Positions 16,337-24,583 are shown, numbered from the stretch's first letter. The stretch: DNA of 64,000 nucleotides from Haloferax sulfurifontis ATCC BAA-897 (GCF_000337835.1 NZ_AOLM01000028.1:1-64000); one strand, 5' to 3'. Made by a program: numbers and translations. Notes: generated from the sequence alone by a model not told the origin.

Positions 16337-17263
16337 ATGGAACGGAATCGAACGCTCGGACGACTCGGCATCGCGGTTGCCGGCGGCGCACTCGCCGTCG
16401 GCGTTCTCCTCGCCGCAGTCCGGGTCCTGACCGACGACACGGCCGCCCGACTGCTGGATACGCTCCGGCGGGAGCGCGCCGAATCGGCCTCGGACGTCGC
16501 CGGGACGGGGGCTGACACACCGGATACCACCGACCTTCCCGCCCCAGTCCGGCGGTATCTCGAACGCGTGCTTCCCGACAAACCTCCGCTCGTTCGGTCG
16601 GTTCGGCTCCGTCAGACGGGCGAGTTCAGACTCGGCGACGCGGACTCGCCGTGGAAGCCGATGACGGCGACCCAGCACTACACGGTCGACCCGCCGGGGT
16701 TCGTCTGGGACGCCCGAATCGACCTCGTGCCGTTCCTGTCGGTTCGAGTCGCCGACGCGTTCGTCGGTGGCGCGGGGACGCTCGAAGCGACGCTCTTCTC
16801 GGTGGTCACCGTCGCGGACGCCCCGCGGTCGCCCGAGTTGGACGAGGGCGAACTCTCCCGATACCTCGCCGAGATGGTCTGGTTTCCGACCGCGTTTCTC
16901 CCCGGCCACGGCGTCAGCTGGGAGCCGAGAGACGACCGTTCGGCCCGCGCGACGCTCTCCCACGGCGGGTCGACCGCGACCGTCGTGTTCCACTTCGACG
17001 AGATCGACGAGATAGCGCGGGTCACCGCGGACCGGTGGCGCGAGACGGGGCACGGCGAGTACGAGCGGCGTCCGTGGACGGGACGGTTCCGCGACTACCG
17101 CGAAGTGAACGGGATTCGGGTCCCCGCGGCGGCCGAAGTGGCGTGGACCCTCCCGACGGGCGACCTGCCGTACTGGCGGGCGACCATCGACGACGTGGAG
17201 TACGACCCGTTTGCGACGGCGGGACGGGAGTCGGCGACGCCGTCGGCTCAGAATCCGGAATAG
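16337..17263 (+). CDS. DUF6544/DUF6920-like membrane-anchored protein
   Basis: 308 aa. One N-terminal hydrophobic helix (about residues 11-30) with most of the protein beyond it. Landmarks that fit the DUF6544 family are LPAPVRRYLERVLP, VRLRQTGEFRL, KPMTATQHY, PPGFVWDARI and the C-terminal GHGEYERRPWTGRFRDYREVNGIRVPAAAEVAW. No catalytic residues are known for the family and its function is unknown. It lies 30 bp before surE on the same strand and may be co-transcribed. Starts at ATG 16337. Confidence 0.7.
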   Translation: MERNRTLGRLGIAVAGGALAVGVLLAAVRVLTDDTAARLLDTLRRERAESASDVAGTGADTPDTTDLPAPVRRYLERVLPDKPPLVRSVRLRQTGEFRLGDADSPWKPMTATQHYTVDPPGFVWDARIDLVPFLSVRVADAFVGGAGTLEATLFSVVTVADAPRSPELDEGELSRYLAEMVWFPTAFLPGHGVSWEPRDDRSARATLSHGGSTATVVFHFDEIDEIARVTADRWRETGHGEYERRPWTGRFRDYREVNGIRVPAAAEVAWTLPTGDLPYWRATIDDVEYDPFATAGRESATPSAQNPE

Positions 17264-17293
17264 CTACGGCGACCGGCGGAAATTCACGACCCG

Positions 17294-18169
17294 ATGACCG
17301 ACTCCCCGTCTCCGCTTCGAATCCTCCTCACCAACGACGACGGCATCGACGCGCCCGGCATCGCCGCCATGCGCGAGGAACTCAGCGCCGTCGGCGACGT
17401 GACCGTCGTCGCGCCCGCCGAGAACCAAAGCGGGGTCGGCCGCGCCAGAAACGAACGCGCGGTCCGCCGCGACCACCCGTGGGGGTACGCCCTCGAAGGC
17501 ACCCCCGCGGACTGCGTCGCCTACGGCCTTCGCGGCCTCGACGCGGACTTCGATATCGTCGTCTCCGGTATCAACGACGGCCCGAACGCGGGCAACTACG
17601 TCGTCGGCCGGTCGGGCACCGTCGGCGCGGGCGTCGAGGCCGCGTTCCTCGGGACGCCGGCCATCGCCGTCTCCAGCTACCACGCGCGGGACTTCTTCTG
17701 CCACCCGCCCGAGGAGTACGACTTCTCCCGCCCGGCGCGAGTCGCCCGCGCCCTGACCGAGCGCGTCTTCGGCACCGACGTGTTCGACGAGGTCGACCTC
17801 CTGAACGTCAACGCCCCGGCAGACGTGCCGAGCCCCCGGATGCGCGTGACCCGACCCTTCGCGGACTACGACCAGCAGGTCGACCACCACGCCGACGCCG
17901 CCGCGCTCCCGGACGGCGACCGCGAACACGACCTCGACGACGGCGAAGTCTACGTCCGACTGCAGGACATCTCGTGGCCGGACGCCGTCGGCTTCGAGAA
18001 CCCGTTCCCGCTCGACGACGAACACCGCGACCGCTATCCGGTCGGGAGCGACCGCCGCGCGATGGTCGACGGCGAGGTGAGTGTCTCGCCCCTCGCGGTC
18101 CACCACGGCCACGCGACGGACCCGCGGCTGGCGAGCATCGTCGAGAGCCTCTCCGAGCAGGTGGAGTAG
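17294..18169 (+). CDS. surE: 5'/3'-nucleotidase SurE
   Basis: 291 aa. Metal-dependent phosphatase acting on nucleoside monophosphates. The family signature is clear: ILLTNDDGIDAPGI with the two metal Asp residues, VVAPAENQSGVGRA, the metal Asn in VVSGINDGPNAGNYVVGRSGTVGAG, and GTPAIAVSSY. It is somewhat longer than bacterial SurE (about 250 aa). The C-terminal half has an acidic insertion DGDREHDLDDG typical of halophiles. It follows the DUF6544-like gene by 30 bp. Confidence 0.96.
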   Translation: MTDSPSPLRILLTNDDGIDAPGIAAMREELSAVGDVTVVAPAENQSGVGRARNERAVRRDHPWGYALEGTPADCVAYGLRGLDADFDIVVSGINDGPNAGNYVVGRSGTVGAGVEAAFLGTPAIAVSSYHARDFFCHPPEEYDFSRPARVARALTERVFGTDVFDEVDLLNVNAPADVPSPRMRVTRPFADYDQQVDHHADAAALPDGDREHDLDDGEVYVRLQDISWPDAVGFENPFPLDDEHRDRYPVGSDRRAMVDGEVSVSPLAVHHGHATDPRLASIVESLSEQVE

Positions 18170-18195
18170 CGCGGAGTCAGGCAGAAGAGACTGCG

Positions 18196-18600
18196 TTACG
18201 ACCGCGCCAACTGTCCGGTCTGCGAGAGGTACGCGGCGAGGTCCGACGTGGCTATCATCCCGATGACGCCTTCCTCCTCGTCGACGACGGGCATGTGGTG
18301 AAAGCCGTGTTCGGTCATCGACTCCGCGACGGAGAGAATGGAGTCCTGTGCGCCCGCGGTAATCACGTCGGTGGTCATGTACCGCTCGACGGTCGTCTGC
18401 GCTTTCGGCTGGCTCTTGGCGACGATGTCGACGAAGTCGGTCGTCGTCAGGATGCCTTCGAGCCGGTTGTCCTCGTCGACGACGATGACCGAACTGATGT
18501 TGTTGTCGAGAATCAACTGCGCCGCGTCTTCGACGAGCGTGTCTGGGGTGACCGTGTGGAGGTTCGTGGACATGAGCCTCGCGACGAATACGTCTTCCAT
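18196..18600 (-). CDS. Two-CBS-domain protein
   Basis: 134 aa. A Bateman module of two CBS domains: first VARLMSTNLHTVTPDTLVEDAA to RLEGILTTTDFV, second VERYMTTDVITAGAQDSILSVA to GVIGMIATSDLAAYL. Such stand-alone proteins bind adenosine nucleotides and sense energy state. The ATG at 18598-18600 is preferred over upstream in-frame starts because CATTTATCC lies about 30 nt before it on the minus strand, as expected for a near-leaderless transcript. Partner unknown. Confidence 0.92.
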   Translation of the reverse strand: MEDVFVARLMSTNLHTVTPDTLVEDAAQLILDNNISSVIVVDEDNRLEGILTTTDFVDIVAKSQPKAQTTVERYMTTDVITAGAQDSILSVAESMTEHGFHHMPVVDEEEGVIGMIATSDLAAYLSQTGQLARS

Positions 18601-18785
18601 GGTAATTGCTGACAGACAGAGCGGATAAATGTTGGCTTCGCGTACAGTTTGGTCGGGAAAACTCGCGTACGTGTCCGGGACTCGCTCGTCAACCACCGCT
18701 GGGTTCGCGGTCGTCGGCGAGGGCGGGCCCCGGCCGCGACTGCCCCCGCCGCGGGGCTTAATTCCTCGGCGGCGTAACCGGGGCT

Positions 18786-19319
18786 ATGGGAAGCACACAG
18801 ACTGCGACGTTCGGCGGCGGCTGTTTCTGGTGCGTCGAGGCCGCGTTCAAGGAACTCGACGGCATCAGCGAGGTCACGTCGGGCTACGCCGGCGGCGAGA
18901 CGGAGAACCCGAGCTACGAACAGGTCTGTTCGGGGAACACCGGCCACGCCGAAGTCGTGCAGGTCGAGTACGACCGCGCAGTCGTCGGCTACGACGAACT
19001 GCTCGACGTGTTTTTCGCGGTCCACGACCCGACGCAACTCAACCGACAGGGGCCGGACGTGGGGACGCAGTACCGCTCTATCGTCCTGTTCCACGACGAC
19101 GAACAGGAGCGGCAGGCGTCGGCCTACATCGAGGCGCTCGACGAGGAGTACGACGACGACGTCGTCACGGAGTTGGTCCCGCTGGGGACGTTCTACGAGG
19201 CCGAAGAGTACCACCAGGACTACTTCGAGAAGAACCCCAACGACGCGTACTGCCAGTTCCACGCGAGCCCGAAAGTCGAGAAGGTCCGCGAGAAGTTCGC
19301 CGACAAACTCGCCAACTGA
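18786..19319 (+). CDS. msrA: Peptide methionine (S)-S-oxide reductase MsrA
   Basis: 177 aa. Reduces methionine-S-sulfoxide. The active-site motif GGGCFWCVEAAF is at residues 10-21, with GYAGGETENPSYEQVCSGNTGHAEVVQVEYD and FYEAEEYHQDYFEKNP further on, all standard for MsrA. It is full length. The gene faces away from the CBS gene; the first origin-type repeat begins 24 bp after its stop. Confidence 0.97.
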   Translation: MGSTQTATFGGGCFWCVEAAFKELDGISEVTSGYAGGETENPSYEQVCSGNTGHAEVVQVEYDRAVVGYDELLDVFFAVHDPTQLNRQGPDVGTQYRSIVLFHDDEQERQASAYIEALDEEYDDDVVTELVPLGTFYEAEEYHQDYFEKNPNDAYCQFHASPKVEKVREKFADKLAN

Positions 19320-19342
19320 GTCGGACGCGACCGCCGAGAGGT

Positions 19343-19362
19343 ACACCACTATGTCCGCAGTA
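19343..19362 (-). repeat. Origin-type repeat (ORB-like) 1
   Basis: Minus strand TACTGCGGACATAGTGGTGT; fits consensus AACWGCGGACANNGTGGTGT. Confidence 0.8.
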
Positions 19363-19609
19363 TCCTCGGTCGAGCGACACTGAATACCCATTTTCTTCGG
19401 TGCCGGGCGAATCGGATACCGGCCGGCGACGACGTCCGAACAGTGGAAACCGGACGGACTGTGAGGGCGGCGCGGACAGTCAACGCAGTCTCGACAGTCA
19501 GAGCAGTTCAGACGGCGCGAACAGCGGAGGCAGTCGAAACCGCCCACGCGGCGTGCACCGCTCGCGAGGTTCGCACGGTTCCCGAGTTTTAGAATCCACA
19601 GACATTCTG

Positions 19610-19638
19610 CAAATTGTAGAAATTGTGGAATCTATAGA
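19610..19638 (+). repeat. AT-rich 29-bp repeat, copy A
   Basis: Matches copy B (19780-19808) at 23 of 29 positions; shared blocks include TAGAAATT and TATAGA. Upstream of parA; partition-site or operator candidate. Confidence 0.6.
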
Positions 19639-19779
19639 CGGTCTGTACCGCGAGAGATTCGTGCACTGCGAGAACATCAAAGAGTTCTGACGATGTTCGA
19701 GAATCGGACACGTCGAACGAAGCGGAGACTGTTCAGGTCGGAACGGAGACGAGTCACTGGGCGTGAATAGGCGGTTTTA

Positions 19780-19808
19780 CAATTTTTAGAAATTTTGAAA
19801 ATTATAGA
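19780..19808 (+). repeat. AT-rich 29-bp repeat, copy B
   Basis: Second copy, followed by GAATGTATAGAATGTAGAA, itself a short direct repeat. A shorter related stretch, CAATTTGTGGAAATC, is at 19968-19982. Confidence 0.6.
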
Positions 19809-19955
19809 ATGTATAGAATGTAGAAGCAGTCCTAACGGTTCAAAAGTCGTGGATAAAATTATGTGGCACGCCGCGGAAGGTCAGTTCGAGCCCTCAAATG
19901 TCCGCACAGCTCGCAATTCAAACGGAGTTTGCACCGCTCAGACAGCAGACACAGC

Positions 19956-19968
19956 GTACACTGTGTAC
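19956..19968. promoter_or_regulatory. Palindrome upstream of parA, candidate operator
   Basis: GTACAC-T-GTGTAC, a perfect 13-bp palindrome ending 37 bp before the parA start, directly followed by the partial AT-rich repeat. ParA-type operons are often autoregulated; the binding protein here is unknown. Confidence 0.45.
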
Positions 19969-20005
19969 AATTTGTGGAAATCGCTCCTCGACGGGGGGCC
20001 GATAA

Positions 20006-20830
20006 GTGTCGCGAGCCGTGAGCGTCTCCCTCCAGAAGGGAGGGGTTGGAAAGACGACGATTGCCATCAACCTCGCGGACGCGCTCGCCGCGCGGGGCAA
20101 CGACGTGCTGTTGGTCGACCTCGACCAGCAGGGGAACGCGACCGAGGGCGTCGGACTGAAAGACGCCTACGAGTCGTCGGAGCCGAACATCGGCGACGTG
20201 CTGACCGACGACGACCCCATCGACGTACACGAGGTGATACGCGACCGCGAGAGCTTCGACGTGCTTCCCTCGCACGTCGACCTCGACGACATCGAAGACC
20301 GCGTTCGGAACTCGACGTTCGGCGTGCTCTGGGTCCGCCGCCGAATCGTCGACCCGCTTCTCGGCGACGACTACGACTACATCGTCATCGACTCGCCACC
20401 GAGCCTCGGCCCGCTGTCCGACGCGGCGCTCATCGGGACCGGGAACGTCGTCGTCCCGCTCCTCATGAGCGAACCGAGCGTGAGCGGCTTCGAGCGGATG
20501 TTCGAACAGCAGATCGGGCCGATTCGCCGCGAGGTCGACCTCGACATCCTCGCCATCGTCCCGAACGACCTCACGGGGAACAACGAGGAAAAACGCATCA
20601 TCCGCGACCTCGAAGACTCCCCCTTCGAGCGGTTCATCCCGCCGTTCGCCCACTCGGACCTGTTCGACGACCCCGACTCGAAGGGACCGGGAATCAGACA
20701 CCGAATCGCGTTCAGTCGCGCCTGGCGCGACGGGAAGACGCTCCGGGAGTACGACCCGTCGAACGACATGTTGGACCGACTCGACCAGCTCGCGGAAATC
20801 GTCGAGCGCGGAGGGACGAACGATGCCTAA
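20006..20830 (+). CDS. parA: ParA/Soj-family partition ATPase
   Basis: 274 aa. Deviant Walker A ATPase for segregation of the replicon. Seen: SVSLQKGGVGKTTIAINLADALA (Walker A at about 11-18 with the signature Lys), LLVDLDQQGNATEG, and YIVIDSPPSLGPLSDAAL. The GTG at 20006 is chosen because it puts the Walker A at the usual distance; a GTG at 20018 is possible. The stop (TAA at 20828) overlaps the next gene's ATG (20823), so the two are translated together. Repeats and a palindrome immediately upstream suggest autoregulation or a centromere. Position beside Orc1/Cdc6 marks an origin-partition module. Confidence 0.95.
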   Translation: MSRAVSVSLQKGGVGKTTIAINLADALAARGNDVLLVDLDQQGNATEGVGLKDAYESSEPNIGDVLTDDDPIDVHEVIRDRESFDVLPSHVDLDDIEDRVRNSTFGVLWVRRRIVDPLLGDDYDYIVIDSPPSLGPLSDAALIGTGNVVVPLLMSEPSVSGFERMFEQQIGPIRREVDLDILAIVPNDLTGNNEEKRIIRDLEDSPFERFIPPFAHSDLFDDPDSKGPGIRHRIAFSRAWRDGKTLREYDPSNDMLDRLDQLAEIVERGGTNDA

Positions 20831-21404
20831 GGAGAACCGATTCGCCGGCCTCGGCGAGGCGATGGAATCTGAGTCAGAGTCCGACGACGAGGAGATTCCG
20901 GACGAAACCGCGTCCGACGCGCCCGAGACGTCAGATGCCGAACCGGTGGTCGAGTCTGAGACCGCGGACGAATCCGAGTCGGAAGGCGCGAGCGAGGAAT
21001 CGGATGGCGGCGACGAGAAGCAGGGTGACGGCGAAAGTGACGAAGGCGAAGAGCCAGACGAAAGCGACGAACTAGGCGAAAGCGAGAAACTCGACGAGGC
21101 CAAGGAAGCGGCCGAGTCGGACACGGGAGAAGAGAGCGCAGTCGCCGACGAGACGAAACAAGCGACGAAAGCGGAGGGCGGCCCGGCGTTCGAGTTCGAG
21201 GCGACGACCGCAAAGAGCATCTACGTCCGAACCGCGACGCTCGACCGACTGGACGACGCCGAGTTCGAAGTCGAGTCGCTCCTCCGCCGGGAACACGACG
21301 TGCGCGACCTGACCGGCCGCGAGTTCCACGACGCACTCGTCCGCGTCGCCGCCGAGTACCCCGAGGAAATCGCCGACGCCGTCCTCGAAACCCGCGACGA
21401 GTGA
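20823..21404 (+). CDS. Acidic ParA-partner protein, putative ParB-like adaptor
   Basis: 193 aa. Residues 1-125 are a long Glu/Asp/Ser-rich, probably disordered region (for example SESESDDEEIPDE). The C-terminal 65 residues are ordered: FEFEATTAKSIYVRTATLDRLDDAEFEVESLLRREHDVRDLTGREFHDALVRVAAEYPEEIADAVLE. No ParB ParBc or HTH motif is recognisable. Overlap with parA by 8 bp and the short basic-acidic C-domain suggest it fills the ParB/adaptor role, in which the C-domain may bind DNA or dimerise. Function is inferred from position only. Confidence 0.75.
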   Translation: MPKENRFAGLGEAMESESESDDEEIPDETASDAPETSDAEPVVESETADESESEGASEESDGGDEKQGDGESDEGEEPDESDELGESEKLDEAKEAAESDTGEESAVADETKQATKAEGGPAFEFEATTAKSIYVRTATLDRLDDAEFEVESLLRREHDVRDLTGREFHDALVRVAAEYPEEIADAVLETRDE

Positions 21405-21516
21405 CGCGCGGCGGCCCAGCGAGCGAGACGGGTAAACGGGGAACGGTTCGGGGCAACGATTCCGCGCGCGAAGAGCGCGAGGAAGGAAAGCCGAGTAGCT
21501 GTTCGAACACCCGAAG

Positions 21517-21536
21517 AACAGCGGACAACGTGGTGT
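21517..21536 (+). repeat. Origin-type repeat 2
   Basis: AACAGCGGACAACGTGGTGT, full match to the consensus. Confidence 0.85.
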
Positions 21537-21613
21537 TCCAGACGGGAGGCTCCGACCGAGTATCGGGACAGTCGGTGACGAGTGAGTTCGGAGCTGAGAC
21601 GAACGACAGTCGA

Positions 21614-21633
21614 ACACCGTCGCGTCCGCTGTT
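21614..21633 (-). repeat. Origin-type repeat 3, weak
   Basis: Minus strand AACAGCGGACGCGACGGTGT; three departures from the consensus. Confidence 0.55.
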
Positions 21634-21687
21634 GTCGCAAACGCGATTTCACGGGCAGATTACGCGCGTCGAAAGGCGCGACGCCGA

Positions 21688-21707
21688 ACACCAGCATGTC
21701 CGCTGTT
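21688..21707 (-). repeat. Origin-type repeat 4, variant
   Basis: Minus strand AACAGCGGACATGCTGGTGT; one departure from the consensus. Confidence 0.7.
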
Positions 21708-21770
21708 ATCCCGATAGAAGCCACGAATAGAGGCGCTATCGCTGAGATAGGACGTCGTGGACGGATTGGT

Positions 21771-21790
21771 ACACCACAATGTCCGCTGTT
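21771..21790 (-). repeat. Origin-type repeat 5
   Basis: Minus strand AACAGCGGACATTGTGGTGT; full match. Confidence 0.85.
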
Positions 21791-21815
21791 CTAGTAAGCG
21801 GCGAAAATAGCCGAT

Positions 21816-21835
21816 TACCGCGGACATGGTGGTGT
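21816..21835 (+). repeat. Origin-type repeat 6
   Basis: TACCGCGGACATGGTGGTGT; core GCGGACA and GTGGTGT intact. It forms a back-to-back pair with repeat 5. Confidence 0.8.
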
Positions 21836-22032
21836 TCAAAGCGGTCGGAAACTGGTCTCAAAGAGAACTCGGCGCGTCCGACGAACGCTCGTTTCGAGAC
21901 GCGCGTTACGAGAGTTACTCAATTAGTAGTCAGTTCCGCGCGGAACAGGCAGTGTCACAACGCGGGGGAGAACCGTTTTGTCAGTCCGTAACGCGCAGGA
22001 GAGCACCGCTCCGGCGACCGGACGCGAAACCG

Positions 22033-22052
22033 ACACCACGATGTCCGCAGTA
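22033..22052 (-). repeat. Origin-type repeat 7
   Basis: Minus strand TACTGCGGACATCGTGGTGT, 18 bp beyond the orc1 stop codon. Confidence 0.8.
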
Positions 22053-22069
22053 ATCGCAGTCGATGTCGC

Positions 22070-23320
22070 CTACTGCTCGATGAAGTCGTCGAGCGTGCTC
22101 GTCTTCTCTCCGTCGAGGAAGGGTTCGACCGTCTCGTGGACGCCCACGAGTTCGATGGTATCGCGCATGGCCGAGACGATGAGCCCGACGTCCATATCGA
22201 GGGCGTACTCGCGGTACGTTCCGCCGCGACGGCCCTCGTTTCGCTCGGTGACCGAGACGATGCCGAGCATCGCGAGTTCGCTGAGGTGGTCGCGCATCCG
22301 TCGCGGGACGAGCGGGTCGCGGTTGGCGAGTTCGGTAAAGCGGGTGTAGCGGGGGCGAACGTCGCGGGAGCGAATCGGCGTCTCGTCTTCCAGTTCGAGC
22401 GTCAAAAGCGAGTAGAGGACGAGATGGCCGTGTTCGGTCAGACCGTTGATGCCCTCTTTGATGCGGCCGCGTTCGAGGGCGCGCCGACCGCGCTTGACGT
22501 GTTCTTCCTCGATGCGGTCGGTGTCGTCGTCGCGGGCCAAGTCGCCGGCTTTCATCAACAGGTCGATGGACTGGCGGGCGTCACCGGCGTCTTTCGCGCC
22601 GTAGGCGGCACAGAGCGGAATCACCTCGTCGGCGAGCACGCCCTCGCGGAACGCCACTCTGGCGCGCTGTTCGAGGATGGCGCGGAGGTTCTTCGCGTTG
22701 TACGCGGGGAAGTGAATCTCCTGTTCGCACAGGGAGCTTTTGACCTTCGGCGAGAGGTCGTCGCGGAACGAGAAGTCGTTGGAGATACCGATGAGGCCGA
22801 CCTTCGCCGCGTCGAGGTTCCCGTTAGCCCGCGCTCGCGGGAGTTGATAGAGGATGCTGTCGTCGTTGACGTGGTCGATTTCGTCGAGGACGATGATTAT
22901 CGTCCCGCCGCAGTCGTCGAGTTCCTGCCAGAGCATCTCGTAGACGGAGCCGAGCGGGTAGCCCGTCGTGCTGATCTGGTTCGACTCCGACCGGAACTCG
23001 TTGACGAGTCGAGTGGCGATCTGATACGAGCTCGTGAGTCCGTCGCAGTTCAGAAAGACGACGGTGAGGTGGATGTCGTCGTAGTGGCTCGCGTCCTCGC
23101 GGAGGTGACCGAGTAGGTACCGCGACGCGGCGGTCTTGCCGACGCCGGTCTTCCCGTAGAGGAAGATGTTGTTGGGCTGTTCGCCGTTGATGACCGGCTG
23201 GAGTGCGGCCTGAAACGTGCGGAGTTCTTCGTCACGCCCCACGAGTTCCTCGGGCTGGTAGTCCTCCCGGAGGGCGTCCCTGTCCCGATAAATCTCGGTG
23301 TCCCGCTCGAATAGGGGCAT
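22070..23320 (-). CDS. orc1: Orc1/Cdc6-family replication initiator
   Basis: 416 aa. AAA+ initiator that binds origin repeats and loads MCM. Seen: Walker A YGKTGVGKTAASRYLL (about 55-70), Walker B IIIVLDEIDHV, sensor-1 region LIGISNDFSFRDDL, the ELVGRDEEL box near residue 26, sensor-2 GDARQSIDLL and a C-terminal winged helix. The start ATG at 23318-23320 gives the usual MPLFERDTEIYRD N-terminus; the frame extends 12 codons upstream without support. A TATATAAA box on the minus strand (23386-23393) and two origin-type repeats lie in its promoter, suggesting autoregulation. Confidence 0.97.
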   Translation of the reverse strand: MPLFERDTEIYRDRDALREDYQPEELVGRDEELRTFQAALQPVINGEQPNNIFLYGKTGVGKTAASRYLLGHLREDASHYDDIHLTVVFLNCDGLTSSYQIATRLVNEFRSESNQISTTGYPLGSVYEMLWQELDDCGGTIIIVLDEIDHVNDDSILYQLPRARANGNLDAAKVGLIGISNDFSFRDDLSPKVKSSLCEQEIHFPAYNAKNLRAILEQRARVAFREGVLADEVIPLCAAYGAKDAGDARQSIDLLMKAGDLARDDDTDRIEEEHVKRGRRALERGRIKEGINGLTEHGHLVLYSLLTLELEDETPIRSRDVRPRYTRFTELANRDPLVPRRMRDHLSELAMLGIVSVTERNEGRRGGTYREYALDMDVGLIVSAMRDTIELVGVHETVEPFLDGEKTSTLDDFIEQ

Positions 23321-23351
23321 ACAACCACGGTTCGACCACTTCATTGATAAA

Positions 23352-23378
23352 ACCACCGCGTCCGCAGTGTCCGCTGTT
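23352..23378 (-). repeat. Origin-type repeat 8, composite, in the orc1 promoter
   Basis: Two overlapping half-sites: minus strand AACAGCGGACA fused to CTGCGGACGCGGTGGT. It lies between the orc1 TATA box and the start codon. Confidence 0.65.
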
Positions 23379-23385
23379 CTCGTCC

Positions 23386-23393
23386 TTTATATA
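23386..23393 (-). promoter_or_regulatory. orc1 TATA box
   Basis: Minus strand TATATAAA, 66-73 nt before the orc1 ATG, so a leader of about 40 nt is expected. Confidence 0.55.
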
Positions 23394-23412
23394 GATTGGC
23401 GGAGACACACCC

Positions 23413-23432
23413 CCTCCACTTTGTCCGCTGTT
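23413..23432 (-). repeat. Origin-type repeat 9
   Basis: Minus strand AACAGCGGACAAAGTGGAGG; 3' end diverges into a G-run (GGGGG), reminiscent of G-strings beside haloarchaeal ORBs. Confidence 0.7.
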
Positions 23433-23476
23433 CTGGGAGACGAGGGTGACAAGTGGTTCAACTGGACGCTTCCGCT

Positions 23477-23553
23477 TGTTTTTAATTAGAGAAAGATTTA
23501 TTATACTATAATTTAAACTAAGTCCGTAATACGGGCAATTATTATAGTTGTAT
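23477..23553. other. AT-rich candidate DNA unwinding element
   Basis: Dominated by A and T (for example TTTAATTAGAG, TTATTATACTATAATTTAAA) in otherwise GC-rich DNA. It is flanked by repeat 9 on one side and repeat 10 on the other, next to the orc1 promoter. Unwinding role is inferred. Confidence 0.75.
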
Positions 23554-23675
23554 GGGGGCTGTCTGCGGACCGCTCTTTTCGTTCACGGCTTCAGAGCTAT
23601 AAACTAACCCGACTGGTCGGAACCCGACGGTAGAGAACCGACTCACGACGATGGGGGGTACCGCCCCTCACCGAG

Positions 23676-23695
23676 AACAGCGGACAAAGTGGTGT
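23676..23695 (+). repeat. Origin-type repeat 10
   Basis: AACAGCGGACAAAGTGGTGT; full match, preceded by CGAG as in repeat 11. Confidence 0.85.
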
Positions 23696-23745
23696 GAGTG
23701 TTCCTCGTCTCACGCCGTCTCGTCCCCTCGTTCACACTCGCCGAG

Positions 23746-23765
23746 AACAGCGGACAACATGGTGT
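23746..23765 (+). repeat. Origin-type repeat 11
   Basis: AACAGCGGACAACATGGTGT; exactly 70 bp after repeat 10. Confidence 0.85.
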
Positions 23766-23960
23766 CTGTGTCAACACTCACCGAACGCTTCTCGACCGCT
23801 CGTTGACACGGGCCGTCACACAACCGCGCGGTTAGTCTCGTCCGGTCGAGTCGATCGACTTCTTCGCTCGCCTTCGACTCCCGACGGAATCTGTTCTCCG
23901 TGACTCTGCGAAACTCTGTGAATCGGTGAAAGCGCCTTCTCAGGAGATGAGACGTCGAAT

Positions 23961-23980
23961 AACTGCGGACAAAGTGGTGT
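23961..23980 (+). repeat. Origin-type repeat 12
   Basis: AACTGCGGACAAAGTGGTGT; full match. Confidence 0.85.
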
Positions 23981-24183
23981 TGTAGGGGAACCATCGAGAC
24001 TCTCGTCGCACCCGCCCTCGCTCTCAGCGACGACCCAGCGATGCCCGACCTCTAACATGACTACCCTCACATGGCTCTCCGCTAACATGATTCGCCACGA
24101 ACGAGACCTCCAACGGAACTCGGACGACCCGTGTGGGTTGTACCCATGAACCACTCTCCCTGCTACCGGCCAATCTGTCGAAA

Positions 24184-24203
24184 AACAGCGGACAACGTGG
24201 TGT
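24184..24203 (+). repeat. Origin-type repeat 13
   Basis: AACAGCGGACAACGTGGTGT; identical to repeat 2. About 90 bp before the eIF1A start. Confidence 0.85.
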
Positions 24204-24292
24204 TCGAAACTACAGTCTCCCAGTTTCAACGCCGTGACATTTGGTATCACGAGTATCCGATAAGTTATCCGTCTCCGTCCCCGAGCAAGACT

Positions 24293-24577
24293 GTGAGTGA
24301 AAATCAAGGGCGTCGAAACCTTCGAATGCCCAACGACAACGAGCTGTTCGCAGTCGTCACAGAGCACAACGGTGGCAACCACGTCCGAATCCGCTGTGAA
24401 GACGGAAAGAACCGAATGGGCCGCATCCCCGGCCGCATGAAGTACCGCACGTGGATTAACGAGGGCGACGTCGTGCTCGTCGAACCGTGGGACTGGCAGG
24501 ACGAGAAAGCCAACATCGAATGGCGTTACACCGGCGAGGACGCGGACCAGCTTCGGCGCGAAGGCCACATCCAGTAA
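24293..24577 (+). CDS. eif1A: Translation initiation factor aIF1A
   Basis: 94 aa from GTG at 24293. OB-fold factor that binds the small ribosomal subunit A site during initiation. [79 protein letters not shown] is the family core over its whole length. The GTG start is chosen because archaeal aIF1A begins with about 10 residues before RMPNDNE; an ATG at 24326 would cut them off. ATAAGTTAT lies about 30 nt upstream, consistent with a leaderless transcript. It is the housekeeping neighbour of the origin. Confidence 0.95.
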   Translation: MSENQGRRNLRMPNDNELFAVVTEHNGGNHVRIRCEDGKNRMGRIPGRMKYRTWINEGDVVLVEPWDWQDEKANIEWRYTGEDADQLRREGHIQ

Positions 24578-24583
24578 TCATTT

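Larger units (their letters stand above)
19320..20005. other. Intergenic region upstream of parA, with repeats
   Basis: 686 bp with no supported gene. It contains one origin-type repeat (19343-19362), CAGTC-rich short repeats (about 19478-19540), two AT-rich 29-bp repeats, a third partial copy, and a 13-bp palindrome close to parA. The low GC here contrasts with the flanks. Candidate partition site and promoter region. Confidence 0.7.
21405..22069. other. Repeat-rich origin flank between the parA operon and orc1
   Basis: 665 bp with no supported gene. It carries six origin-type repeats in both orientations (21517, 21614, 21688, 21771, 21816, 22033). Confidence 0.75.
23321..24292. other. Main origin region: AT-rich core flanked by repeats
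   Basis: About 970 bp without a supported gene. It contains the orc1 promoter, inward-facing repeats at 23352 and 23413, an 77-bp AT-rich core (23477-23553), and outward repeats at 23676, 23746, 23961 and 24184. A GGGGGGTACC run stands just before repeat 10. This arrangement fits a haloarchaeal replication origin. Confidence 0.85.
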
